In this document: piece by piece, positions 7,591-14,212 of the stretch
Position numbering within the stretch: the stretch's first letter is position 1
How the letters are laid out: each line of letters starts with the position of its first letter
DNA from: Bacillota bacterium
GTDB taxonomy: Bacteria > Bacillota > Clostridia > Acetivibrionales > DTU013
Reading direction: 5' to 3'
DNA: 29,243 bases
Assembly: GCA_023435305.1 (NCBI GenBank)
Contig: JAEYRV010000018.1
Coordinates: forward strand, 1-29,243
Notes under the pieces: model-generated
The model's input: only the letters and a program-made list of their open reading frames with translations
Database searches by the model: none
Told to the model about the DNA's origin: nothing
Translations under genes and position numbers: made by a program

Positions 7591-8730
7591 TTACTCGCGT
7601 ATAGTCTTCGTGTCATACTGTGTCGGCTTTTTATGTGTTATTTTTTCAAAGTGTGAAAAAAAGTTGTTGTAGTTGTTATAACCAACAGCGGATGATATAT
7701 CGCTCAATTTCATACTGGTCGTCTTCATCAGCTCTATGGCCTTTTTGATCCTCAGCCTGTGCTGATATTCATTTATACTGCATCCAAACTGCTTTATGAA
7801 TGCCTCTCCAAGATATCCGGCCTCCAGGAACTTCATCCTGGCCAGCTGTGAAACGCTCAGCTCCTTGTTGAAATTCTCTTCTATGTGCTGCTTCACCTCA
7901 TATAAATAACCGCGGGAGTTTTTACGCCTGTCTTCGAGCATCAGGTCTATTACCCTTGAAGTAATATCAGTCAGGTGCATTTTCATTTCACCAAGTTCAA
8001 GTGCTCCACCCTTTTCGAACAACAGGACTGAATTGAGCCTAATATTTCTTTCAAATGCAATGCGAAGAATATGATATATGCAGCTGTTGACAATGATGCT
8101 CACCTCCGGAAGACTCACCATGTTATGAACAAAAAAGTCAAAAAGCTCCTCGATCAGCTTGCGGGCATCTGAAATGTCCATCAGCTTGAGTGTCTTGGTC
8201 AGCTCTTCGTCAAAATCGTTTATAAAGGGCCTCCAAAGAGCATTTTCAAATGGATCTCCCGCGTTTGCTCCGTTCCCGTCCAGGTCCAGCAGGCGGCGTC
8301 CGGCTTTGAAGTCATCGATGTCCTCCTTGGTGAACCCGTACTCCGCCAGGAAAACATTGTCGAGCTTTGCCTTTATCTTTCGGAGAACAGATATTATTTC
8401 ATCCCTGTCAAGAGGTTTGAGCAAATAGTCGAAAACCTGGTTCTTCATGGCCTGCTGTATATATGAAAAATCGGAATAACCGCTGAGTATGATAAACTCA
8501 AGGTCAAAATCCAGCTTCCGGACTTCATTTATGAGCTCGAGTCCGCTTAACTGCGGCATTCGGATATCGCTGATCAGCAGGTGCGGCCGTTGCTCCTCGA
8601 TCCCGGCGAGGGCGTCGGCAGCATTGGATGCTGTTCCGCACAGCTCGAAATCCAGCTCATTCCAGGGTATCATTATTTTTATACCTTCTATTACAGATGG
8701 CTCGTCATCTACTGCAAATGCCTTGTACAT
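7591..8730 (-). CDS. Second YesN-type response regulator (receiver plus AraC-type domain)
   Basis: A cytoplasmic regulator of 379 residues. The receiver has Asp8/Asp9, acceptor Asp55 (ISDIRMPQ), Ser83 and Lys105 (LLKPLD). The middle region (about 120-270) is shorter than in the other YesN protein of this window. The C-terminal 100 residues are an AraC-type double helix-turn-helix ending in NNFFSHFEKITHKKPTQY. It faces the kinase gene tail to tail and has no kinase gene of its own beside it, so it may share the neighbouring kinase. GGAGG lies 12 bases before the ATG. It lies 50 bases downstream of the PHP gene on the same strand, so co-transcription with it is possible. Confidence 0.9.
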   Translation of the reverse strand: MYKAFAVDDEPSVIEGIKIMIPWNELDFELCGTASNAADALAGIEEQRPHLLISDIRMPQLSGLELINEVRKLDFDLEFIILSGYSDFSYIQQAMKNQVFDYLLKPLDRDEIISVLRKIKAKLDNVFLAEYGFTKEDIDDFKAGRRLLDLDGNGANAGDPFENALWRPFINDFDEELTKTLKLMDISDARKLIEELFDFFVHNMVSLPEVSIIVNSCIYHILRIAFERNIRLNSVLLFEKGGALELGEMKMHLTDITSRVIDLMLEDRRKNSRGYLYEVKQHIEENFNKELSVSQLARMKFLEAGYLGEAFIKQFGCSINEYQHRLRIKKAIELMKTTSMKLSDISSAVGYNNYNNFFSHFEKITHKKPTQYDTKTIRE

Positions 8731-8780
8731 TCCTTAGCTATACCTCCGATATCTATCCTTTCTGCCTCACATCTGCCCTG

Positions 8781-9674
8781 TTACACTTCTTTGAGTGCCG
8801 ATAACAGACTGTAAGGAATTCTCAGGCCTCCCCTGCCTGTTCCGGCTTCTATGTCCGGTTTGAAGCTCCCATGGAAATCACTGCCGCCCGTGACCTTAAG
8901 ATCGTATTCCTCAGCAAGCTTCAGCAGTTCTTCCGTCTGCTCCTTCGTATTCTCTGTATAAATCGCCTCAATGCCCTTGAGTCCTGCCGCCTTCAGTCTC
9001 ACCAGGACCTCTCCGAGCTGTCTGCCTCCAATACCCAGATAGATTGGATGGGCAAGGACAGGCACTCCGCCTGCCCGGATTATTTCAGCAATACCCTCTT
9101 CAGGCGTCAGCTTATCTTTCCTGAAGTACGCAGGCCTTCCTGCCGCAAGGTATCTGTCGAAGCCTTCGGATATGCTGGATATATAGCCCTTTTCCAAAAG
9201 CACCCTTGCTATATGCGGCCTGCCGACTATCCCGCCGGCTGCCTTTCGGGCGGCCTCTTCAAGGGTTATATCAAATCCCAGCTCCCTCAGCTTTGCAATT
9301 ATCTTTGGATTTCTCTGCTCTCTTTTTTGCTGCAGCTCATCCAGTGTTCCAGCCAGCAGCTCATAGCTTCCGCTGAAAAAATAGCCGAGCAAATGCATTT
9401 CCGGTTCCGCGTGGGAGCGCGTAAATGCAGGCAGCTCCCAAGACGATAGCGATACGCTTATCTCAACTCCCGGGATGACTTCCATCCCCAGTTTTTCCCC
9501 TTCTTCAAGGGCAGCACCGACCCCGCTTACAGTGTCATGGTCGGTCAATGCAACAGCGGCAAGCCCCAGTCCGTATGCATGCCTGACCAGAGCATCCGGC
9601 TCCAGACTGCCGTCGGATGAAGTAGAATGTGTATGAAGATCGATAAATTTATCTTCGGTTTCAAATGACAGCAT
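8781..9674 (-). CDS. PHP-domain phosphoesterase (TrpH/YciV-like)
   Basis: A cytoplasmic metal-dependent phosphoesterase of 297 residues. The PHP metal-binding motifs are in order: DLHTHSTSSDGS near the N-terminus, LTDHDTVSG, PGVEIS, HLLGYFF, LAHP, and GGSDFHG near the C-terminus. E. coli YciV of this family is a 5'-3' exonuclease and 3',5'-nucleoside bisphosphate phosphatase; that activity is inferred here from family only. The frame is open to an ATG at 9719, but that ATG has no ribosome site, whereas the ATG at 9674 has GGGGTGA 5 bases before it, so the shorter form is chosen. It starts 23 bases after the DUF402 gene. Confidence 0.88.
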   Translation of the reverse strand: MLSFETEDKFIDLHTHSTSSDGSLEPDALVRHAYGLGLAAVALTDHDTVSGVGAALEEGEKLGMEVIPGVEISVSLSSWELPAFTRSHAEPEMHLLGYFFSGSYELLAGTLDELQQKREQRNPKIIAKLRELGFDITLEEAARKAAGGIVGRPHIARVLLEKGYISSISEGFDRYLAAGRPAYFRKDKLTPEEGIAEIIRAGGVPVLAHPIYLGIGGRQLGEVLVRLKAAGLKGIEAIYTENTKEQTEELLKLAEEYDLKVTGGSDFHGSFKPDIEAGTGRGGLRIPYSLLSALKEV

Positions 9675-9697
9675 GGAACTCACCCCGCGGTCTGTTC

Positions 9698-10174
9698 TCA
9701 GTATTCCCATTTGGCGCATTGTTCCGGAGGAAAGTTTCCGCTGTAGATCATTTTCAACAACTCATCGAGTCTTTTCAGCGATGCACATACTTGCTCCATG
9801 CTGACCAGCCCCTCCTCCAGTGCCTGAGCCAACTCATCCGCATCAAGTATCTGAACCCTGCCGTCAGGATATATCTTAATATCCACCAGAAGGTCATTTA
9901 ATGTATAAGTATCGGAAATCCGGTCATACTGCGCTTCCAATATATCACAATACCAGTACAGGAAGTTTTTATCCTTGTCATAAAACCTCCCGAGCTTATA
10001 GCCCTTGTTCAGGAAAGTGAATGAAATGCCGCCGTAGAAATCCGGACGCGGTTTTATCGCAGTCCATTTTGTCACAAGGAGCTCATCGTCCCTGAATAGA
10101 AGTTCATCGTCGGAAATATCGGCTACTTCATACGGTATGTATCTCCTTCGCAGTACTGTCGGTTTCATCATCAT
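9698..10174 (-). CDS. DUF402 family protein (possible nucleoside di/triphosphate phosphatase)
   Basis: 158 residues from the ATG at 10174, chosen because AGGAGA sits 5 bases before it; a longer frame reaches 10249 without a ribosome site. The core shows the DUF402 pattern: VTKWTAIKPRPDF, GRFYDKDKNFLYWYCDI, and a Tyr/Asp-rich strand (YTLNDLLVDIKIYPDGR). Staphylococcal and streptococcal members (Ntdp) hydrolyse nucleoside di- and triphosphates with a divalent metal. The linked PHP gene also encodes a phosphoesterase, which makes a nucleotide or RNA turnover role plausible but unproven. Confidence 0.83.
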   Translation of the reverse strand: MMMKPTVLRRRYIPYEVADISDDELLFRDDELLVTKWTAIKPRPDFYGGISFTFLNKGYKLGRFYDKDKNFLYWYCDILEAQYDRISDTYTLNDLLVDIKIYPDGRVQILDADELAQALEEGLVSMEQVCASLKRLDELLKMIYSGNFPPEQCAKWEY

Positions 10175-10272
10175 GCTATCTCCTGTTCCCATCTTATTCT
10201 TCGCCACGGATCTTTCAGCCGGACAAACCGGAAATATGCTCTTATACAAGGAAAATTCCGGCTTTAATATTA

Positions 10273-10301
10273 ATTATACCCCAGCATATTACAATATGAA
10301 A
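10273..10301 (-). promoter_or_regulatory. Possible promoter of the DUF402-PHP genes
   Basis: On the minus strand a perfect TATAAT (10273-10278) stands 17 bases after TTTCAT (10296-10301). The -35 match is weak, so support rests mainly on the -10 box and its position about 100 bases before the DUF402 start. Confidence 0.4.
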
Positions 10302-10335
10302 CATTATTCTGCCTGTAGTACCCATTTCCCATAAT

Positions 10336-10364
10336 TTGATAATTTTTATTTATTATGGTAATAT
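10336..10364 (+). promoter_or_regulatory. Possible promoter of the cysteine-rich protein gene
   Basis: TTGATA (10336-10341), a 17-base spacer and TAATAT (10359-10364). The -35 is good and the -10 matches 4 of 6 consensus bases. It lies about 40 bases before the first start codon. Confidence 0.45.
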
Positions 10365-10403
10365 CTTCTATGTGAATCATAACGTTCAGGGCAGGGGGTA
10401 GCA

Positions 10404-10415
10404 ATGAAGCAATGA
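10404..10415 (+). other. Three-codon upstream ORF overlapping the next start
   Basis: ATG at 10404 has the good ribosome site AGGGGG 5 bases upstream but stops after Met-Lys-Gln. Its TGA overlaps the ATG at 10412 of the cysteine-rich protein (ATGA). The ribosome site is about 13 bases from that second ATG, too far for best use, so the second gene may be translated by re-initiation. Confidence 0.4.
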
Positions 10416-10759
10416 AACATTCAGGCAACTGCAGCAACTGCGCCAGAGGGATCAGAGTAAAGGTCAACAGCGATATTCTCTGCAGGATACATGGCGCAGT
10501 ATCCAAGGATTACAGGTGCTCCAGGTATGTCAGGAAGGTCGCGGCATGGACAGCCGGCGCACTTGCTGCACAGTCGCCAGAGGACTCGGAACAGCAGCTC
10601 AGGTGTATCCAATGTGAATACTTCGTCCCCTCCCATACCAGCCAGGATTACGATCCAGACATTGGCTGCTGTGAACTGTTCACAGTCAGGCAATACAACG
10701 GCACGACAAAAAACGCCTGTTCCAGATTCAGAAAAAGGGAACAGAAAAACATCTCATAA
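10412..10759 (+). CDS. Small cysteine-rich protein with two zinc-finger-like modules
   Basis: I do not recognise a named family. The 115 residues hold ten Cys in two similar halves. Half one: CSNC at 7-10, CRIHG at 24-28, CSRY at 36-39. Half two: CIQC at 65-68, CC at 86-87, CSRF at 103-106. Each half opens with CxxC and ends in CSR plus an aromatic residue, suggesting an internal duplication of a metal-binding module joined by an Ala/Gln/Ser-rich linker (44-63). The protein is basic at the end (RKREQK). It has no signal peptide, so a cytoplasmic Zn-binding role is likely. A 3-codon ORF precedes it. Coding status is supported by the ordered Cys pattern. Confidence 0.65.
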   Translation: MKHSGNCSNCARGIRVKVNSDILCRIHGAVSKDYRCSRYVRKVAAWTAGALAAQSPEDSEQQLRCIQCEYFVPSHTSQDYDPDIGCCELFTVRQYNGTTKNACSRFRKREQKNIS

Positions 10760-10803
10760 TCTCACGTCCCTGGTATTTTCATGTAATGCACGTCCTGTGG
10801 TTA

Positions 10804-10831
10804 TTTACTTCTGCCTTCTTTCCGATATAAT
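10804..10831 (+). promoter_or_regulatory. Promoter of the lytic transglycosylase gene
   Basis: TTTACT (10804-10809), a 16-base spacer and a perfect TATAAT (10826-10831), about 35 bases before the TTG start. Confidence 0.55.
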
Positions 10832-10866
10832 AATAGTAGAGCATACTGTACTATGGAGGGTTCATT

Positions 10867-11562
10867 TTGATACCGAAGATATCAGATATTTTTCAGTCAA
10901 AACTCGACCAGATACAAAGCAGAGTTCCTGTGAAAATAAAGGGCTCTTCAAACAATGTGCCTTTCGAGAGCTATCTCAACAATGCCATAGACAAGACACA
11001 GTCGACAGACAGTACAGCTTCCCAGAATGACGCTGCCTTATTGGCAGAGACCCTCACTACATCATTGCTGACAGGTTCCAGCGGCAGCAGTACTGCAAGC
11101 GCTCTTCAAAAAGCCTTGAACTCACTTTCAATCAATAAAACAAATGGTGTTCTGAATAAAAGTCAGATAAATGACCAGATAGAGCAAAGTATTCTGGCGT
11201 CTTCACAGAAATATCATATCGATGCCGAGCTGATCAGGGCCGTCATAAAGCAGGAATCCAACTACAATCCGTACGCAGTATCAAGGGCCGGCGCCCAGGG
11301 CCTGATGCAGCTGATGCCCGGCACCGCCGATTCTCTGGGAGTCCGCGATCCTTTCGACATATCGGAAAATATTGACGGAGGCACGAGATATCTGAGGGAT
11401 CAGCTAGTGAGATTCGACGGCAATCTGGAACTTGCTCTGGCTGCTTATAATGCCGGTCCGGGCAACGTGACAAAGTATAATGGGGTACCTCCCTTTGCAG
11501 AAACTCAGGGATATGTGAAAAAAGTGCAACAAAATTATCTGAATTACTTAAATAATAAGTAG
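10867..11562 (+). CDS. SLT-type lytic transglycosylase
   Basis: A peptidoglycan-cleaving enzyme of 231 residues. The start is TTG at 10867 with GGAGGG 6 bases before it. Residues 1-105 are a Ser/Thr/Asn-rich region without a signal peptide or membrane segment. The catalytic SLT domain covers about 110-231, with the catalytic Glu130 in IKQESNYNP, followed by SRAGAQGLMQLMPGTA and the AYNAGPGNV motif. Lytic transglycosylases cut the MurNAc-GlcNAc bond with 1,6-anhydro product formation. How this copy leaves the cell is not evident; similar clostridial proteins also lack a classical signal peptide. A two-way terminator lies about 250 bases downstream. Confidence 0.9.
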   Translation: MIPKISDIFQSKLDQIQSRVPVKIKGSSNNVPFESYLNNAIDKTQSTDSTASQNDAALLAETLTTSLLTGSSGSSTASALQKALNSLSINKTNGVLNKSQINDQIEQSILASSQKYHIDAELIRAVIKQESNYNPYAVSRAGAQGLMQLMPGTADSLGVRDPFDISENIDGGTRYLRDQLVRFDGNLELALAAYNAGPGNVTKYNGVPPFAETQGYVKKVQQNYLNYLNNK

Positions 11563-11608
11563 TTTTTTCACTGGCATGTCTTGCTATAATATCAATTTAC
11601 GACACCTG

Positions 11609-11915
11609 TAATCCACACTTTCCACATTATTATCCACACAAGAAAATCCTACAATATGCGCATTTTCTCGGCTATTTCCACATTATTCACAGGTCTGTAT
11701 TCAGCAAAATATTCTTTTTTTCACAGCCCCATCTTTGGGCAACATACCTTTGAAACACAGCATCTATGTACTTTTACAAATACATTCCCCATCTTTTATA
11801 CTTACAAATAAAAAACGACATTTTCTGCCAAATGTCGTTTTTTTCCATTATTTACTGTTACTTATTTAACAAAGAATTTGTTTAGAAAAATGTGGAAAAA
11901 TAAAAGTTATCCACA
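11609..11915 (+). other. Cluster of DnaA boxes in an AT-rich 344-base gap
   Basis: The gap between the transglycosylase (ends 11562) and tsaD (ends 11907) holds no gene. It carries perfect TTATCCACA at 11630-11638 and 11907-11915, TTATTCACA at 11683-11691 and near-match TAATCCACA at 11609-11617, all in the same orientation. A reversed near-match (TTTTCCACA) reads on the minus strand at about 11890-11898. The last box covers the tsaD stop codon. No dnaA, dnaN, rpmH or gidA gene is near, so a titration or accessory site is more likely than the main origin. Confidence 0.6.
11811..11844. terminator. Bidirectional rho-independent terminator
   Basis: ACGACATTT (11815-11823) and AAATGTCGT (11830-11838) pair perfectly around a 6-base loop, with an A run on the left and a T run on the right. 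It serves the plus-strand transglycosylase and the minus-strand tsaD, which converge here. Confidence 0.85.
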
Positions 11916-12944
11916 GGTGTCTCCCAATCTCAGAGATGGCACTGCATTCAGATCGAGGCCGGAAACCTTTCCCTTTAGCAGCTCGTAATAGGCAGCTGCC
12001 CCTATCATTGCTGCATTGTCTGTACAAAGCACAGGCCTTGGATAAAACATTTCCATGCCGTTACGGACAGCCGCTTCCTTCATACCGCTTCTGAGCTGTG
12101 AATTGGATGCAACGCCTCCTGCCAGCGCTATACGGCCGACACCATTTTCAAGAGCTGCCTTTATCGTGTTATTTACCAGCACGTCCACAACAGCCTGTTG
12201 AAAGCTTGCACATACATCAGGTATATTAATTGCCTCGCCCTTCTGCTCCTTGCCGTTCAGATAGTTCAAGACCGCGGTTTTGAGCCCGCTGAAGCTGAAG
12301 TCCAGTGTCCCGTCGTTGAAATGGACCCTGGGAAAATCAACAGCTCTGGGATCACCCTTTTTTGCCTCGGCATCTATCAGAGGACCTCCCGGATATCCGA
12401 GCCCCAGCGCTCTGGCAATTTTGTCGAAGGCTTCCCCGGCTGCATCATCCCGCGTACGGCCTACGACCCTGAAACTGTCATAGTCTGATACATGCACTAT
12501 ATGGCTGTGGCCGCCCGATGCTACAAGGCATATGAAAGGAGGCTCAAACACATCATTCTCCAGATAATTTGCAGCGATGTGCCCCTCTATGTGATGGACA
12601 CCGATGAGTGGCTTGCCTGCAGCAAAAGCCAGACCTTTTGCAGCCGATAGTCCTACAAGCAGCGCGCCAACAAGCCCGGGGCCATATGTCACTGCTATCG
12701 CATCCACCTGTTCCAGCTCCATCGATGCTTCCTCGAGCGCCTGGCCGATAACCGGCATCACCAGCTCCACATGCTTGCGTGAAGCTATCTCAGGGACAAC
12801 TCCACCGAATTTTTTATGTATGTCGATTTGCGAGGATATGATATTCGACTTTATTTGTCTGCCATTTACTACAACAGCCGCCGATGTTTCATCACAGCTT
12901 GTCTCTACAGCCAGTATGGCAATATCTCCAGGATTCCTGTCCAT
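11907..12944 (-). CDS. tsaD: tRNA N6-adenosine threonylcarbamoyltransferase TsaD
   Basis: It transfers the threonylcarbamoyl group onto A37 of ANN-decoding tRNAs (t6A) together with TsaB and TsaE. The ASKHA-fold enzyme has the N-terminal ILAVETSCDETSAA, the metal-binding HHIEGH near residue 118, SGGHSHIV, and DNAAMIGAA near the end. From the ATG at 12944 it has 345 residues, a normal length, with AGGTG 9 bases upstream. A GTG at 12956 would add four residues but has a poorer ribosome site. TsaB and TsaE are encoded about 14 kb away in a separate operon. It appears to have its own promoter at 13009-13037. Confidence 0.96.
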   Translation of the reverse strand: MDRNPGDIAILAVETSCDETSAAVVVNGRQIKSNIISSQIDIHKKFGGVVPEIASRKHVELVMPVIGQALEEASMELEQVDAIAVTYGPGLVGALLVGLSAAKGLAFAAGKPLIGVHHIEGHIAANYLENDVFEPPFICLVASGGHSHIVHVSDYDSFRVVGRTRDDAAGEAFDKIARALGLGYPGGPLIDAEAKKGDPRAVDFPRVHFNDGTLDFSFSGLKTAVLNYLNGKEQKGEAINIPDVCASFQQAVVDVLVNNTIKAALENGVGRIALAGGVASNSQLRSGMKEAAVRNGMEMFYPRPVLCTDNAAMIGAAAYYELLKGKVSGLDLNAVPSLRLGDTCG

Positions 12945-13008
12945 CAGTGAAAACACCTGCTCTCTAATATATACATGCCCTTACCGAAAAATCGAAAAGC
13001 ATAATAGT

Positions 13009-13037
13009 ATGATAGCCCAAACATGTGAGATTTACAA
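13009..13037 (-). promoter_or_regulatory. Promoter of tsaD
   Basis: On the minus strand TTGTAA (13032-13037), a 17-base spacer and TATCAT (13009-13014). It is placed between the upstream terminator and the tsaD start, giving a leader of about 55-60 bases. Confidence 0.6.
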
Positions 13038-13060
13038 GGCATCTGATCCTGTCCGGAGGC

Positions 13061-13088
13061 AAAAAAAAACATGGAGTTGACCTCCATG
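13061..13088 (-). terminator. Rho-independent terminator after uppP
   Basis: The perfect 7-bp stem CATGGAG (13070-13076) with CTCCATG (13082-13088) is followed on the minus strand by nine T. It ends minus-strand transcription coming from uppP, or a short transcript from the possible promoter at 13123-13151. Confidence 0.85.
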
Positions 13089-13122
13089 CCCCTTATTAGG
13101 AGAAACGCTAATGTTCAACTTA

Positions 13123-13158
13123 ATTATAACAAAGGAACTATTTGTACTAAATAGTTCC
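13123..13158 (-). promoter_or_regulatory. Possible promoter overlapped by a 10-bp inverted repeat
   Basis: GGAACTATTT (13134-13143) and AAATAGTTCC (13149-13158) form perfect 10-base arms around a 5-base loop. On the minus strand TATAAT (13123-13128) lies 17 bases after TTTAGT (13146-13151), so the repeat would cover the -35 box and most of the spacer. A transcript started here would meet the terminator at 13061-13088 within about 50 bases. Confidence 0.35.
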
Positions 13159-13177
13159 AAATTCCCTAATTTGGCCG

Positions 13178-13232
13178 GGACTATGGTCCTGCCCCGGGGG
13201 TCCGTGGTCCTATGGGATAGGACTATGGTCCT
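13178..13232. repeat. Short palindromic intergenic repeats (GGACTATGGTCCT)
   Basis: The exact 13-base word GGACTATGGTCCT occurs at 13178-13190 and 13220-13232. Between them GTCCTAT and ATAGGAC form an inverted pair. The word GGTCCTGCCCCGG (13185-13197) recurs exactly at 15926-15938 in the leader of lonB. These look like remnants of a small dispersed repeat. Confidence 0.5.
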
Positions 13233-13267
13233 ATATATAAGCCGCAGATAAGTGCGGATAAGTGCTG

Positions 13268-14053
13268 TTACCTGAGGAAATACGTTGCTATGACAATAAC
13301 GCCCAATATGATCCTGTATACTGCAAATATGCCAAAGCCCCTCTTTTTGAGGTAGTCCAGCAGGAATTTGATACTCAGTACACCTACCACGGCAGAAGTC
13401 AGGACAGCAAGAGCAAACGGCAGTGGTTCTATCGGCAGACTGATCAGATCCTTGGCCTTATATACACCGCTCAGGAAAATAAACGGTGTGGAAAGTAAAA
13501 ACGTAAATCTTGCTGCATCTTCTCTGGTTATTTTCATGGCCCTTCCGGCTGCCATTGTTATCCCTGAACGGGAAACACCGGGAATCATTGCCAGGGCCTG
13601 TGATACTCCTATCAGAAAGCTCCTTTTCAGGCCGATTTCCTTGAGAGAGACCTCGGATTTGGAGTATTTGTCCGCAGCATAGATCACTATGCCCATGACT
13701 ATGAACATTATGCCTATTATAAGAGGGCTTCTGAAGGTGGTCTCTATTTGCTCCTCGAAAAGCAGTCCCAGTATGCCGCCGGGTACGCATGCCAGCACCA
13801 GATACCAGAAAAGCTTGCCGTCACTTGATTTTACATCCGTCAGGCCGGCTTTTATCAGCTTTATCCAGTCCTTCCAGAAGAAAAAGATCACTGCTGCCAG
13901 TGTTCCCAAATGCAGCGCTACATCAAACGCGAGTCCCGGATCATTCCAGCCGAAAAACCATGGAGCCAGCGTAATATGTGCAGTACTCGATATCGGCAGA
14001 AACTCTCCCAGTCCCTGCAAAACTCCGTAAATAAAAGCCTCCAGCAAACTCAT
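13268..14053 (-). CDS. uppP: Undecaprenyl-diphosphatase UppP (BacA)
   Basis: It removes a phosphate from undecaprenyl diphosphate so that the lipid carrier of cell-wall synthesis can be reused; loss usually raises bacitracin sensitivity. The 261-residue protein is multi-spanning with the conserved GEFLPISSTAH motif near residues 16-26 and PGVSRSG in the second half, both parts of the active site. The frame is open to 14161, but the ATG at 14053 has GGAGGG 6 bases upstream and matches the family N-terminus (MSLLEAFIYGVLQGLGEF). It is 159 bases after lonB; a weak extended -10 (TGG then TATTAT, minus strand, near 14114-14122) may give a separate promoter. A terminator follows about 180 bases downstream. 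Confidence 0.96.
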   Translation of the reverse strand: MSLLEAFIYGVLQGLGEFLPISSTAHITLAPWFFGWNDPGLAFDVALHLGTLAAVIFFFWKDWIKLIKAGLTDVKSSDGKLFWYLVLACVPGGILGLLFEEQIETTFRSPLIIGIMFIVMGIVIYAADKYSKSEVSLKEIGLKRSFLIGVSQALAMIPGVSRSGITMAAGRAMKITREDAARFTFLLSTPFIFLSGVYKAKDLISLPIEPLPFALAVLTSAVVGVLSIKFLLDYLKKRGFGIFAVYRIILGVIVIATYFLR

Positions 14054-14212
14054 CCCAAACCCTCCGATTGACCTGAAATCAGCCTTGATACAGCTGTGTG
14101 AAGAACTGTCCCCATAATACCATATATGCAGGCCCAAGTACATAAAAAACAGCAAAAGCAAAATGCCTTCACTGTAGATATATACTCTGGTACAAATTTT
14201 ATGTCTGTTTTA

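Noticed and set aside
11563..11906. Chromosomal replication origin
   Set aside because: DnaA boxes are present, but no dnaA, dnaN, rpmH or gidA gene is near and one box lies on the tsaD stop codon; only a DnaA-box cluster is claimed.
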